64,000 bases of DNA, from positions 2,702,936-2,766,935 of the forward strand of contig NC_007796.1 of assembly GCF_000013445.1 (NCBI RefSeq). Direction: 5' to 3'. A model generated the notes under the pieces. That model worked only from the letters and a program-made list of their open reading frames with translations, was not told the DNA's origin and did no database searches. This DNA is from Methanospirillum hungatei JF-1. GTDB lineage: Archaea; Halobacteriota; Methanomicrobia; Methanomicrobiales; Methanospirillaceae. This document shows positions 35,599 through 46,098 of this stretch, in pieces (position 1 is the stretch's first letter; every line of letters begins with the position of its first letter). The position numbers and the translations under genes are program-made.

Positions 35599-37998
35599 AT
35601 GGAGATTGCATCACTCCCCCTCCCCGACTCTTTTATCAGAGCCTGTCATGCAAAGGGGATCAGGTCACTCTACCCACCACAGGCGGAATGTATAGAGAAG
35701 GGATTATTGGAAGGGAAAAATCTCTTAATATCGATTCCGACTGCAAGTGGGAAGACCCTCCTTGCCGAGATGGCGATGTGGTCACGGATAGCCGCAGGGG
35801 GAAAATGTCTTTATATTGTACCACTCAGGGCACTTGCATCTGAAAAATACGATGAATTTTCAAAGAAAGGGGTCATCAGGGTCGGTATCGCCACCGGTGA
35901 TCTTGACCGGACCGATGCATACCTTGGTGAGAATGATATCATTGTGGCAACGAGTGAGAAGACTGACTCACTACTTCGAAACCGGACACCCTGGCTCTCA
36001 CAGATCACCTGCATCGTGCTGGATGAGGTCCACCTGATCGGGTCAGAGAACCGGGGGGCTACTCTTGAGATGGTCATAACCAAGCTCAGGTACACAAATC
36101 CAGTTATGCAGATCATCGGTCTGTCTGCAACGATTGGAAACCCGGCCCAGCTCGCAGAATGGCTTGATGCTACGTTGATCACCAGCACCTGGCGACCGGT
36201 TGACCTTCGTCAGGGAGTTTATTATAATGGGAAGATACGATTTTCTGACTCGGAACGTCCGATCCAGGGAAAAACCAAGCATGATGATCTGAACCTCTGT
36301 CTTGATACGATAGAAGAAGGAGGACAGTGCCTGGTCTTTGTTTCTTCACGAAGAAATGCTGAGGGGTTTGCGAAAAAAGCAGCAGGGGCATTAAAAGCCG
36401 GCAGCCCGGACTCAAAGGCCCTCGCACAAGAACTTCGGAGACTTCGTGACCGGGATGAAGGAAATGTCCTTGCTGATTGCGTGGAGCGGGGGGCCGCATT
36501 CCATCATGCCGGTCTTATACGGCAAGAGCGGACAATAATTGAGGAGGGGTTTCGAAACGGCTATATTGAGGTTATTGCCGCTACCCCGACCCTCGCTGCT
36601 GGTCTCAATCTTCCGGCACGACGGGTCATCATACGGGATTATAACCGGTTTGCCTCAGGTCTTGGTATGGTCCCGATCCCGGTCGGGGAGTATCACCAGA
36701 TGGCCGGACGGGCAGGAAGGCCCCATCTTGATCCCTATGGAGAGGCAGTCCTTCTGGCAAAGGATGCACCGAGCGTTGAACGACTTTTTGAAACCTTCAT
36801 CGATGCAGAAGCGGAACGAGTAGATTCACAGTGCGTGGATGATGCGTCGTTGTGTGCTCATATCCTCTCTCTTATCGCAACCGGATTTGCCCATGATCAG
36901 GAGGCATTGTCATCATTCATGGAACGCACCTTTTACTTTTTTCAGCATCCCAAAACCCGTTCGCTCCCCCGGCTGGTTGCTGATGCGATCCGGTTCCTCA
37001 CCACGGCAGGGATGGTAGAGGAGAGAGAGAATACACTTTCAGCAACCAGGCTTGGTAGTCTGGTCTCCCGGCTGTACCTCAATCCCTGCACGGCACGCCT
37101 GATCCTGGACAGCCTGAAGTCATGTAAAACTCCGACACTTATCGGACTGCTTCATGTCATCTGTGTCTCACCTGATATGCAGCGGCTGTATCTCAAGGCT
37201 GCTGACACCCAGCTTCTCCGGACATTTCTCTTTAAACACAAGGATGACCTCATATTACCCCTTCCTTTTGAACAGGAGGAGGAAGAACTCTGGCTCTCCG
37301 GTCTGAAGACCGCTCTGGTCCTGACCGACTGGGCTGATGAATTTTCAGAGGGGATGATAGAGGAGCGGTATGGAATCGGAGCCGGGGATCTCTATAATAT
37401 CGTAGACTCCGGCAAATGGCTCCTCCATGGAACGGAACGACTGGTTTCTGTCGAGATGCCGGAGATGAGCCAGGTTGTAAAGACGCTCTCGGTCAGGGTT
37501 CATCATGGAGTAAAATCAGAGCTTCTGCCTCTCGTTGCTCTCCGTAATATCGGTCGCGTTCGTGCAAGAACTCTGTATAATGCAGGATATCCGGATCCTG
37601 AAGCGGTAGCACGGGCAGGGCTTTCAACGATTGCACGAATCATTGGGGAAGGAATTGCACGGCAGGTTATCGATGAAATTACCGGAGTGAAGAGATCCGG
37701 AATACACTCATCCGACGATGATTATCAGCAGAAAACACCTGAGTTATTAACCGATATTCCGGGAATTGGTAAAAAAATGGCTGAAAAACTCCAGAATGCT
37801 GGCATAATTACAGTTTCTGACCTGCTGACTGCTGATGAGGTGCTCCTCTCGGATGTTCTCGGGGCAGCCAGGGCAAGAAAAGTCCTGGCATTTCTATCTA
37901 ATTCTGAAAAAGAAAACTCATCTTCAGATAAGACAGAAGAGATCCCTGATACGCAGAAGATTAGGGGCCAGTCTTCCTGGGAGGATTTTGGATGTTAA
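35599..37998 (+). CDS. hel308: Hel308 DNA helicase (Ski2-like)
   Basis: A 799-aa superfamily 2 helicase with IPTASGKT (46-53), DEVH (142-145), the GLSATIGN motif III and the QMAGRAGRP motif VI. The C-terminal part holds a winged helix, a ratchet helical bundle and a helix-hairpin-helix end (DIPGIGKKMAEKLQNAG). Hel308 unwinds lagging-strand forks during replication restart. It overlaps the cgi121-like gene by 7 nt. Confidence 0.95.
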   Translation: MEIASLPLPDSFIRACHAKGIRSLYPPQAECIEKGLLEGKNLLISIPTASGKTLLAEMAMWSRIAAGGKCLYIVPLRALASEKYDEFSKKGVIRVGIATGDLDRTDAYLGENDIIVATSEKTDSLLRNRTPWLSQITCIVLDEVHLIGSENRGATLEMVITKLRYTNPVMQIIGLSATIGNPAQLAEWLDATLITSTWRPVDLRQGVYYNGKIRFSDSERPIQGKTKHDDLNLCLDTIEEGGQCLVFVSSRRNAEGFAKKAAGALKAGSPDSKALAQELRRLRDRDEGNVLADCVERGAAFHHAGLIRQERTIIEEGFRNGYIEVIAATPTLAAGLNLPARRVIIRDYNRFASGLGMVPIPVGEYHQMAGRAGRPHLDPYGEAVLLAKDAPSVERLFETFIDAEAERVDSQCVDDASLCAHILSLIATGFAHDQEALSSFMERTFYFFQHPKTRSLPRLVADAIRFLTTAGMVEERENTLSATRLGSLVSRLYLNPCTARLILDSLKSCKTPTLIGLLHVICVSPDMQRLYLKAADTQLLRTFLFKHKDDLILPLPFEQEEEELWLSGLKTALVLTDWADEFSEGMIEERYGIGAGDLYNIVDSGKWLLHGTERLVSVEMPEMSQVVKTLSVRVHHGVKSELLPLVALRNIGRVRARTLYNAGYPDPEAVARAGLSTIARIIGEGIARQVIDEITGVKRSGIHSSDDDYQQKTPELLTDIPGIGKKMAEKLQNAGIITVSDLLTADEVLLSDVLGAARARKVLAFLSNSEKENSSSDKTEEIPDTQKIRGQSSWEDFGC

Positions 37999-38528
37999 CA
38001 CAGGAACACGGATATACTGATGAATATGATATCATCCCGGTCAGAGTGACCATCAAGGACCGGGCAGAATTTCTTGATATGATCAGAAAGACCGGAGAAA
38101 AATATGGCGTGACTATTGTGTGCCTGAACCGGAACATGATTGCCGGGTTTGAGCATGTGAAAACCGCCCTGGTTCATGCTATCCGCGCCTGGAGAGAAGA
38201 CCGGATGATCGCACGAAGTCTTGAGATGGAGGTCCTGCTCTATGCCGCCGGTACCAGGCAGACCGGGCAGATTGCCCCGTTTGGACCTGAAAATGGTATT
38301 AATGACTGCTATCTTTGTATAATTCCTCCAAAACCGGAAGCCGTCACATCGCTTCTGGAGGGAATGGAGGAGGTCAGGGATGATGACAGGAGTCTGATGT
38401 CTGAAGAGAAAAAAAGCAGACTTATACAGTTTTTCGAGGTGACGTCTGAAGAACTGGAGGTAACTGGTCCGGACCGCCTGACAGATCTCATATGTGAACG
38501 GTGTGCTCTCCTGGCTGTGAACCGGTAA
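37992..38528 (+). CDS. KEOPS complex subunit Cgi121
   Basis: A 178-aa protein of the Cgi121/TPRKB family, with the helical core HVKTALVHAIRAWREDR followed by SLEMEVLLYAAGTRQTGQIA. KEOPS makes threonylcarbamoyladenosine at position 37 of ANN-decoding tRNAs, and Cgi121 holds the tRNA 3' end. It overlaps hel308, an arrangement I recall from other methanogens. The C-terminal approximately 45 residues are longer than the minimal family domain. Confidence 0.9.
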   Translation: MLTQEHGYTDEYDIIPVRVTIKDRAEFLDMIRKTGEKYGVTIVCLNRNMIAGFEHVKTALVHAIRAWREDRMIARSLEMEVLLYAAGTRQTGQIAPFGPENGINDCYLCIIPPKPEAVTSLLEGMEEVRDDDRSLMSEEKKSRLIQFFEVTSEELEVTGPDRLTDLICERCALLAVNR

Positions 38529-38530
38529 AA

Positions 38531-38761
38531 TTAAGAGAGATTTTTTATTTTATCTGCGAGTTGAGAGGCCTTTTTTTCATCAACAATGAGCTGGGCTGAT
38601 ATCCCAACCCATTTAGCCAGCTCAGGGATATGCTCTTTTTTCAGGTCGTCAAACTCAAGGCCGTCCAGGTGAAATTTTGTCTGCCGCTCCAAAAAACGCC
38701 TGGAAGCCGGACCTAACACCTGAACGGTTATGGCAAGGACCTTTTCTGATATATCTGACAT
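38531..38761 (-). CDS. Small conserved-looking protein paired with a Cache-HAMP receptor
   Basis: 76 aa (MSDISEKVLAITVQVLGPAS at the start), predicted soluble and mostly helical, with a basic middle (RRFLERQTKFHLDGL) and a C-terminal Lys-rich helix. It starts 11 nt after the stop of the Cache-HAMP gene, so the two form an operon. I do not recognise the family. The pairing suggests it could be the cytosolic partner of a receptor that has no output domain of its own. Confidence 0.7.
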   Translation of the reverse strand: MSDISEKVLAITVQVLGPASRRFLERQTKFHLDGLEFDDLKKEHIPELAKWVGISAQLIVDEKKASQLADKIKNLS

Positions 38762-38772
38762 AGACTCCCTGC

Positions 38773-39582
38773 CTAGGGACTATCATCCATCATCATGATC
38801 TTAAGACTTGAGACCATCCTGCTAAATGACCCGGCAAGTTCCCCGATCTCATCATTTCGTTCAACCGTCACCAGAACGTTCATATCACCGGTGGAGATCT
38901 TTTCGGCAGAATCATTCAGGCTTCTTATATCCCGAATCATGGTCTTACTGATGACCCCGATGATGACCGCGGTGATGCCAATACCAATCAGCATGATCAG
39001 GTAGATGATGTTCCCGATAAAGTCCTGCCGTTCGATGACCCTGGTCGCACTCATGTCAACACCAACGATGCCGGTGACCTCTCCTGCTGCATTCTTTACC
39101 GGGGCATACCCTGAAATGACGGTTCCCCACTGATCGGTTGTGTACTCATGTTCTGCAACCGGAATCTGGAATCCCATCTTCATCTCCTCTGTGGGAGTAT
39201 CATATACATCACCAATACCTGCAGAATCTTCTGATATTCCATATTCTGCATCAACCACAAAAACAATCCCATCTGAGGTCTGTTTCATGGTATAGAGGTA
39301 TAAAATTTCAGGGCTTGAGGTCTGCATCGCATAGAGCTGATCCCGCATTGTGATGAATTCAGGAGTTACCTCATCACCAGGTTGCAACGCTGCAAGGATA
39401 TCCCCGTCTATCTGGGTTGCAATAACACTGGCAAGAGCCACCAGTTCATCCTGCGTAGTCTCTTTAAAAGCTGATTTTGTCGCTCCGAATGTATAGAGCA
39501 CACTCAGACCGGCAATAACCAGAATCAGAATGACAAAAGCAACGGTGAGTTTTGTAATGATACTATGATACCACTGAACCAT
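38773..39582 (-). CDS. Cache-HAMP membrane receptor without output domain
   Basis: 269 aa: TM1 (about 10-32), an extracytoplasmic Cache-type sensor (about 35-188; the WGTVISGYAPVKNAAGEVTG stretch is typical), TM2 (about 191-212) and a HAMP domain (213-265, ending in EIGELAGSFSRMVSSL). The protein stops directly after HAMP, with no kinase, cyclase or methyl-accepting part. The stop at 38773 is followed by the 76-aa gene. Either a minimal receptor acting through a partner or a truncated one. The C-terminal MMMDDSP looks like a natural end. Confidence 0.85.
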   Translation of the reverse strand: MVQWYHSIITKLTVAFVILILVIAGLSVLYTFGATKSAFKETTQDELVALASVIATQIDGDILAALQPGDEVTPEFITMRDQLYAMQTSSPEILYLYTMKQTSDGIVFVVDAEYGISEDSAGIGDVYDTPTEEMKMGFQIPVAEHEYTTDQWGTVISGYAPVKNAAGEVTGIVGVDMSATRVIERQDFIGNIIYLIMLIGIGITAVIIGVISKTMIRDIRSLNDSAEKISTGDMNVLVTVERNDEIGELAGSFSRMVSSLKIMMMDDSP

Positions 39583-39663
39583 GCAGACATGATTGTTCTA
39601 ATACGTAATAAGCAGGTTTATTTGAGTGGTGCCAACGAAAAAAAAATTCCTAGAAAGGAAAAC

Positions 39664-40152
39664 TCACCGGTTTGCATGAGTGAGGATATGATAAATTTCA
39701 GGGATAATAATGTCCCGGGTAGCAAGTTCTGCGGCATTTTTTGACCCAGGTATACAAAAGATGGCTTTCCCATCAATGATACCTCCCACAGCCCTGCTTA
39801 ATACTGTCCTGGTTCCAACCTCTGCAAAACTTTTCATGCGGAATAGTTCCCCAAAACCGTCAAGTCTCTTATCAAAAAGTGGTTCCACTGCTTCAATGGT
39901 GCAGTCATCGTGAGTTATCCCAGTACCCCCAGTCAGGATAATGCAGTTCGCTTCAGAAAGAGCCTTGTGAAGAGCTTTCTGGATCTTTTCAATATTATCG
40001 GGAATGATTTCAGTTCTGATAACCGGGATTGATGACTCCTGAAAGAGTGATTGTATTGCTTTTCCTGCTGTATCTTCTTTTTCTGTTCTGGATGTAGAGA
40101 TCACCAGAATGATCGTCTGAACAGATATCTTTTGAATATGAGAGGGATCCAT
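39664..40152 (-). CDS. moaB: Molybdenum cofactor protein MoaB/MogA family
   Basis: A 162-aa protein with the molybdopterin-binding TGGTGITHDDCTIEAV and the IPGSKNAAELA stretch. The family adenylates molybdopterin before metal insertion, needed for the Mo/W-dependent formylmethanofuran dehydrogenase and formate dehydrogenase of methanogens. The gene points away from the replication origin next to it. Confidence 0.92.
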   Translation of the reverse strand: MDPSHIQKISVQTIILVISTSRTEKEDTAGKAIQSLFQESSIPVIRTEIIPDNIEKIQKALHKALSEANCIILTGGTGITHDDCTIEAVEPLFDKRLDGFGELFRMKSFAEVGTRTVLSRAVGGIIDGKAIFCIPGSKNAAELATRDIIIPEIYHILTHANR

Positions 40153-40213
40153 GTAAAAAAGTTGATAGATTTGGTATTATAGTATTCGACTGGAAGGGTT
40201 CCATCAGCAGGAT

Positions 40214-40239
40214 CCCCCACCCCTTTGTTTCCACTGGAA
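40214..40239 (-). repeat. Origin recognition box, left
   Basis: Read on the minus strand: TTCCAGTGGAAAC followed by AAAGGGGTGGGGG. This is the archaeal ORB pattern, a dyad core with a G-string. The G-string points left, away from the AT-rich region. Confidence 0.85.
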
Positions 40240-40289
40240 AGATGGATCGTCTTTCACCCACAACATCTTTCGCACCTGCTTCCTTCATA

Positions 40290-40365
40290 TACAATCTTTC
40301 ATTTTTCTTAATTTTTTAAATTTTTTATTATCTTATAATAAAATCGGTATCTTTTTATGTACTCG
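40290..40365. other. AT-rich duplex unwinding region of the origin
   Basis: A run of nearly pure A/T with long T tracts (for example TTTTTTATTATCTTATAA) between the two recognition boxes, a low-stability stretch expected for strand opening. Confidence 0.7.
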
Positions 40366-40435
40366 AGCTGACCTATACCACAGAAAGTCTATCCTATTTT
40401 TTAAAAAACTACATGGCATGAGTCAAAGTAAGTGC

Positions 40436-40460
40436 TCCAGTGGAAATGAAGGGGTGGGGG
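40436..40460 (+). repeat. Origin recognition box, right
   Basis: Plus strand: TCCAGTGGAAATG followed by AAGGGGTGGGGG. It is the inverted copy of the left box with two differences, and its G-string points toward cdc6. The TATAATT just after it may also be the cdc6 promoter, so the initiator could regulate its own gene. Confidence 0.85.
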
Positions 40461-40537
40461 TATAATTCTTCAGACACCTGAATACTCCACTAGTATTATT
40501 GGAGTACCGATCGTACAATAGAGGGATTACCTGTTCC

Positions 40538-41812
40538 ATGACACAAGATATGAATGACAGTCCTGGACTTTTTGATAAATATCTCTCAGAGAATCGGATT
40601 TTTCGGGACCGTGAGGTACTCCGCCATTCCTACCGGCCTCATATTCTTCCTCACCGGAAACCTCAGATAGATCAAATAGCGGCCATTCTGGCACCAGCAC
40701 TTCAGACAGAAACTCCCTCAAATATTTTAATATACGGAAAGACTGGAACAGGAAAGACTGCATCTGTCCGATATGTCGGATCAGAGCTGGAGTCAGTAAG
40801 CGCCAGAAGGGGGACCGTCTGCAGAGTCATCCATCTGAACTGTGAAGTCATTGACACTCAGTACCGGGTTTTGGCACAGATTTCCAAGTTAATCATGGGT
40901 GAGGATGAAACACCAAGTGACAAGATTAAAACTCATATCCCCATGACCGGGTGGCCGACAGATCAGGTGTATAGTGAACTTAAGAATCAGATTGAACTTA
41001 ATTCCGGTGTTTTCATAATAATTTTAGATGAAATAGACAAGCTCGTCAAAAAAAGTGGGGATGATACCCTCTATAATCTCACCAGGATTAATACTGATCT
41101 CAACCGGTCTAAAGTATCCATTATCGGGATCTCCAACGATCTCGGATTTAAAACTTTTCTTGATCCCAGGGTTTTATCATCCCTGTCAGAAGAAGAACTC
41201 GTTTTTCCCCCCTATAATGCCCCTCAGCTCTGTGACATTCTTCAGCAGCGTGCAGTGATAGGTTTTGCAGAAGATGCATTGGAAGATGAAGTCATTCCTT
41301 TGTGTGCTGCACTCGCTGCCCAGGAGCATGGCGATGCAAGGCGGGCTCTTGACCTCCTCCGGATATCAGGTGAGCTTGCTGACAGGGAGAATGGATCAAA
41401 GGTCACCGTTGAACATGTGAAAAAGGCCCAGGCAAAGATAGAGACTGACAGCATGGTAGAGTGTATCAGGACGCTGCCTACACAGAGCAAAATTGTGTTA
41501 TACTGCATGCTTCTTTTGCACCGGGCTGGTCAGCGGATCTTCATCTCAGGAGATGTTACGAGAATATATAAAGAACTCACTCCGTTTCTTGAGATTGATG
41601 TTCTTACCGCACGAAGGATATCAGACCTTATTTCAGAACTCAATATGCTCGGCGTTATCAATACAAGGCTGGTAAACCGGGGTCGCCATGGGAGAACCAA
41701 AGAAATGTGGTTTGATACTAATACGGACAAGATATGGGAGGTAATCATGGAAGAGTCAGATGGACGTCTCGCACAGGTTGATGAACAGATTGTGGTCCAG
41801 ATATTACGGTAA
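40538..41812 (+). CDS. cdc6: Cdc6/Orc1 replication initiator
   Basis: About 424 aa from ATG 40538 (MTQDMND); a second ATG lies at 40550, and an upstream TTG at 40499 is less likely. AAA+ motifs: Walker A GKTGTGKT (67-74), Walker B FIIILDEIDKL and sensor 1 IIGISNDLGF. The C-terminal winged helix ends near RHGRTKEMWF. Archaeal Orc1/Cdc6 binds ORB elements and loads MCM; the adjacent inverted boxes are its expected sites. A TATAATT at 40461-40467 precedes it. Confidence 0.95.
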   Translation: MTQDMNDSPGLFDKYLSENRIFRDREVLRHSYRPHILPHRKPQIDQIAAILAPALQTETPSNILIYGKTGTGKTASVRYVGSELESVSARRGTVCRVIHLNCEVIDTQYRVLAQISKLIMGEDETPSDKIKTHIPMTGWPTDQVYSELKNQIELNSGVFIIILDEIDKLVKKSGDDTLYNLTRINTDLNRSKVSIIGISNDLGFKTFLDPRVLSSLSEEELVFPPYNAPQLCDILQQRAVIGFAEDALEDEVIPLCAALAAQEHGDARRALDLLRISGELADRENGSKVTVEHVKKAQAKIETDSMVECIRTLPTQSKIVLYCMLLLHRAGQRIFISGDVTRIYKELTPFLEIDVLTARRISDLISELNMLGVINTRLVNRGRHGRTKEMWFDTNTDKIWEVIMEESDGRLAQVDEQIVVQILR

Positions 41813-41831
41813 ATAAACAGGGCTGAAATTC

Positions 41832-42323
41832 ATGGATGATATAGACCGATCATTACTCTCTCTTCTTGAAGAAGACTGCTCAACTCCCCTTCATGATCTG
41901 GCAGTCATGCTTGGGTGCAGTGATGAAGAGGTAGAAAAACGGAAAAAGCAACTTGAAGAAGATGGCATTATCCGCCGGTACTCTGCGGTTATAAATTGGG
42001 AACAGGTGGATAAAGGTGCAGTGTATGCAATTATTGAGTTGAAAGTTGCGCCTGAGCGGGACTATGGGTACGATCGAATCGCAGCACGGATCTCCCGGTT
42101 TTCGAATGTTCGTAACCTACGACTCAGGACCGGGACCCATGATCTCCAGCTGCTGGTCAAGGGGAAGAGTATGCAGGAGATTGCACGGTTTGTATCTGAG
42201 CAGATTGCTCCCATGGAACGGATCCGGGAGACTGCGACACACATTATCATGAAGACATACAAGGAAAACGGGGTGCTCTATGTTGAGCGTGAAGACGGAC
42301 AACGCCTGCCATTCTCGTTCTGA
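41832..42323 (+). CDS. Lrp/AsnC-family transcriptional regulator
   Basis: 163 aa: N-terminal helix-turn-helix (HDLAVMLGCSDEEVEKRKKQ) and C-terminal ligand-binding RAM domain (AIIELKVAPERDYGYDRIAA). It is 19 nt after cdc6 and overlaps the next aminotransferase gene, so it may respond to an amino acid and control its own operon, as many Lrp proteins next to aminotransferases do. Confidence 0.9.
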   Translation: MDDIDRSLLSLLEEDCSTPLHDLAVMLGCSDEEVEKRKKQLEEDGIIRRYSAVINWEQVDKGAVYAIIELKVAPERDYGYDRIAARISRFSNVRNLRLRTGTHDLQLLVKGKSMQEIARFVSEQIAPMERIRETATHIIMKTYKENGVLYVEREDGQRLPFSF

Positions 42324-43491
42324 TCAGAGAAAACGGGATTTCGTCTCTGAACGGGCGAAAGTTATACCACCGTCAGGAATACGGCGCTTTTTTGATCTAG
42401 CCGGACAGATGGAGGACGTCATCTCTCTCGGGGTTGGAGAGCCGGATTATTCAACTCCCTGGCATATCTGCGATGCAGCGATCACATCTATTGAGCAGGG
42501 TCATACGGCATACACCTCAAACACCGGCATGGAGTCTTTGAGAAGGGAGCTTGCCCGGTTCCTCCGGGACCGGTACCAGGTTGAGTATAATCCGATGTCA
42601 GAGATGATCATCACCACCGGGGTATCTGAGGGCCTCGATATCGTCATTCGTGCGGTAACTAACCCGGGAGATGAAGTACTGGTCATTGACCCGTCTTACG
42701 TGAGCTATGCTCCCTGTGTCACCATGGCAGGCGGTACCCCGGTTCCGGTCCCCTGTACTGAGAAGAACCGGTTTCGTCTTACTGCGGATGTCCTGATGGA
42801 ACACATCACTCCGCAGTCCAAGGCTCTCATCCTGAACTTTCCCAATAACCCGACCGGTGGTGTTATGAGACGGGAAGATCTTGAAGCAATTGCAGATGTC
42901 GCGATTGATCATGATCTGCTCCTCCTCTCAGATGAGGTCTACGCCGAACTGACCTATGAAGGTCATCATACCGCTACCGCCTCAATCGAAGGTCTGTGGG
43001 ACCGGACAATTACACTATCTGGGTTTTCGAAAGCATTTGCCATGACCGGGTGGAGACTGGGATATCTCTGCGCCCCTCCGGATATCACTGCTGCCACTCT
43101 GAAAATTCACCAGTACGTGATGCTGTCGGCTCCGACTATGAGCCAGTATGCTGCACTCGAGGCATTGAAAAACGGAGAAGAAGCGATGCGTGAGATGGTT
43201 CGGGAGTATCATCTCAGGAGAAACCTCTTTGTTGACGGGTTAAACCGGATCGGGCTCTCCTGTCATACTCCAGAAGGAGCGTTCTATGCATTTCCGTCCG
43301 TCAAAGGGACCGGACTTACCGACTATGAGTTTGCCGAGCGTCTGATAACAGAAGCTGGCGTTGCGGTCGTTCCGGGCAGCGTCTTTGGAAACAATGGTAT
43401 CGGGCATGTCCGGTGCTCATATGCCGTTTCAAGGCAGGAACTTACTGAAGCAATACGAAGAATGGATGAGTTTATCAGGTCTTTGCCCTGA
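42280..43491 (+). CDS. Class I/II PLP-dependent aminotransferase
   Basis: 403 aa if started at ATG 42280; a GTG at 42289 is possible and homologous sequence seems to begin near SERAKVIPPSGIRRFFDLA. The PLP lysine lies in [17 protein letters not shown], and NFPNNPTGG and the final arginine region (GHVRCSYAV) are typical of aspartate/aromatic aminotransferases. It overlaps the Lrp gene by about 40 nt, hence co-translation. Substrate not predictable. Confidence 0.9.
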   Translation: MLSVKTDNACHSRSDQRKRDFVSERAKVIPPSGIRRFFDLAGQMEDVISLGVGEPDYSTPWHICDAAITSIEQGHTAYTSNTGMESLRRELARFLRDRYQVEYNPMSEMIITTGVSEGLDIVIRAVTNPGDEVLVIDPSYVSYAPCVTMAGGTPVPVPCTEKNRFRLTADVLMEHITPQSKALILNFPNNPTGGVMRREDLEAIADVAIDHDLLLLSDEVYAELTYEGHHTATASIEGLWDRTITLSGFSKAFAMTGWRLGYLCAPPDITAATLKIHQYVMLSAPTMSQYAALEALKNGEEAMREMVREYHLRRNLFVDGLNRIGLSCHTPEGAFYAFPSVKGTGLTDYEFAERLITEAGVAVVPGSVFGNNGIGHVRCSYAVSRQELTEAIRRMDEFIRSLP

Positions 43492-43510
43492 ACTTAATAA
43501 TAATCTGTTT

Positions 43511-43906
43511 TTATCCAGATCCGATTCCAAGTATTCGTGCTGCAAGATGGGCAGCATTTTCTCCGTTGTCAACTCCGACGCAGGCGACCGGAACCCCTTT
43601 CGGCATCTGCACAATCGAGAGCAGGGCATCAAGACCCCCCATGAGTTTACCGGAGACCGGAACACCGATCACCGGCTTTTTTGTTTTTGATGCTACAACA
43701 CCGGGAAGGGCGGCGGCAAGTCCTGCAATACAGATAAAGACCCTGGCATCAGAAGCGGATATGTGTTCATCCAATCGGTCAGGGTCACGGTGAGCTGAAA
43801 TGACCTGGTAATCATAACTTATTTCATAACCTTTCAGGACTTCCCAGGCCTTTTTCGCGATCTCTTCATCAGATGAGGAACCACAGATAATGCTGACGTC
43901 AGGCAT
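43511..43906 (-). CDS. purE: N5-carboxyaminoimidazole ribonucleotide mutase PurE
   Basis: 131 aa with the PurE opening [17 protein letters not shown], then SAHRDPDRL and [16 protein letters not shown]. It moves the carboxyl group in purine synthesis (class I or class II, not decided here). GTGGAGAGAG is a good Shine-Dalgarno directly upstream. It is shorter than the bacterial form (about 160 aa), as is usual for archaea. Confidence 0.92.
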   Translation of the reverse strand: MPDVSIICGSSSDEEIAKKAWEVLKGYEISYDYQVISAHRDPDRLDEHISASDARVFICIAGLAAALPGVVASKTKKPVIGVPVSGKLMGGLDALLSIVQMPKGVPVACVGVDNGENAAHLAARILGIGSG

Positions 43907-44074
43907 ACTCTCTCCACAATTACCGGGATTTTTCCCTATCAGAGGGTCATATTATCCCATCTTTTGCACATACAATATACACTAGGAAATAATCTTTGTT
44001 TTCATCCCGATTATGATGGATGGAGTGAAAGGCACTATAATCAGTCTGGAAGTAAAATACTATACTCGATTTTT

Positions 44075-45663
<1,589 letters not shown>

Positions 45664-45675
45664 AAGAGGATAATT

Positions 45676-46098
45676 ATGACAGTGAAAAATACAGGAATAA
45701 AACTAGGTTTTGTTGTCGCGGAATTTAACCGTGACATCACCTATATGATGGAGATTGAGGCAGAAGAGCATGCAAAGTTTCTGGGAGCCGAGGTAACAGA
45801 GCGGCTGTATGTCCCCGGCGCTTATGACATGCCTCTTGCCATTAAAAAAATGCTGAGAGATAACAAGGTCGACGCCGTTGTTACCATCGGGTGTGTCATT
45901 GAAGGGGCAACTCAGCATGATGAAATTGTGGTCCAGCATGCAGCCCGGAAGATCATTGATCTCTCCCTTGAGTTTGAAAAGCCGGTGACCCTCGGCATCT
46001 CCGGTCCGGGTATGACCAGGATCGAGGCGACTGAGCGGATAGAGTATGGAAAGCGTGCGGTCGAATCCGCAATCAAACTGGTACAGCGGTTAGCATGA
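45676..46098 (+). CDS. ribH: 6,7-dimethyl-8-ribityllumazine synthase
   Basis: 140 aa with [48 protein letters not shown] and the closing [15 protein letters not shown]. It condenses the dihydroxybutanone phosphate and aminouracil precursors. It sits between ribC and an aminotransferase gene, with which it overlaps (ATGA). Confidence 0.95.
   Translation: MTVKNTGIKLGFVVAEFNRDITYMMEIEAEEHAKFLGAEVTERLYVPGAYDMPLAIKKMLRDNKVDAVVTIGCVIEGATQHDEIVVQHAARKIIDLSLEFEKPVTLGISGPGMTRIEATERIEYGKRAVESAIKLVQRLA

Larger units (their letters stand above)
40214..40460. other. Replication origin (oriC) next to cdc6/orc1
   Basis: Two origin recognition boxes in inverted orientation (40214-40239 and 40436-40460) flank an AT-rich unwinding region, directly upstream of the initiator gene. 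The boxes match each other at 23 of 25 positions when one is reverse-complemented, and both contain the TCCAGTGGAAA core and a G-run. Genes run away from it on both sides (moaB leftward, cdc6 rightward), as is common at archaeal origins. Confidence 0.85.
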
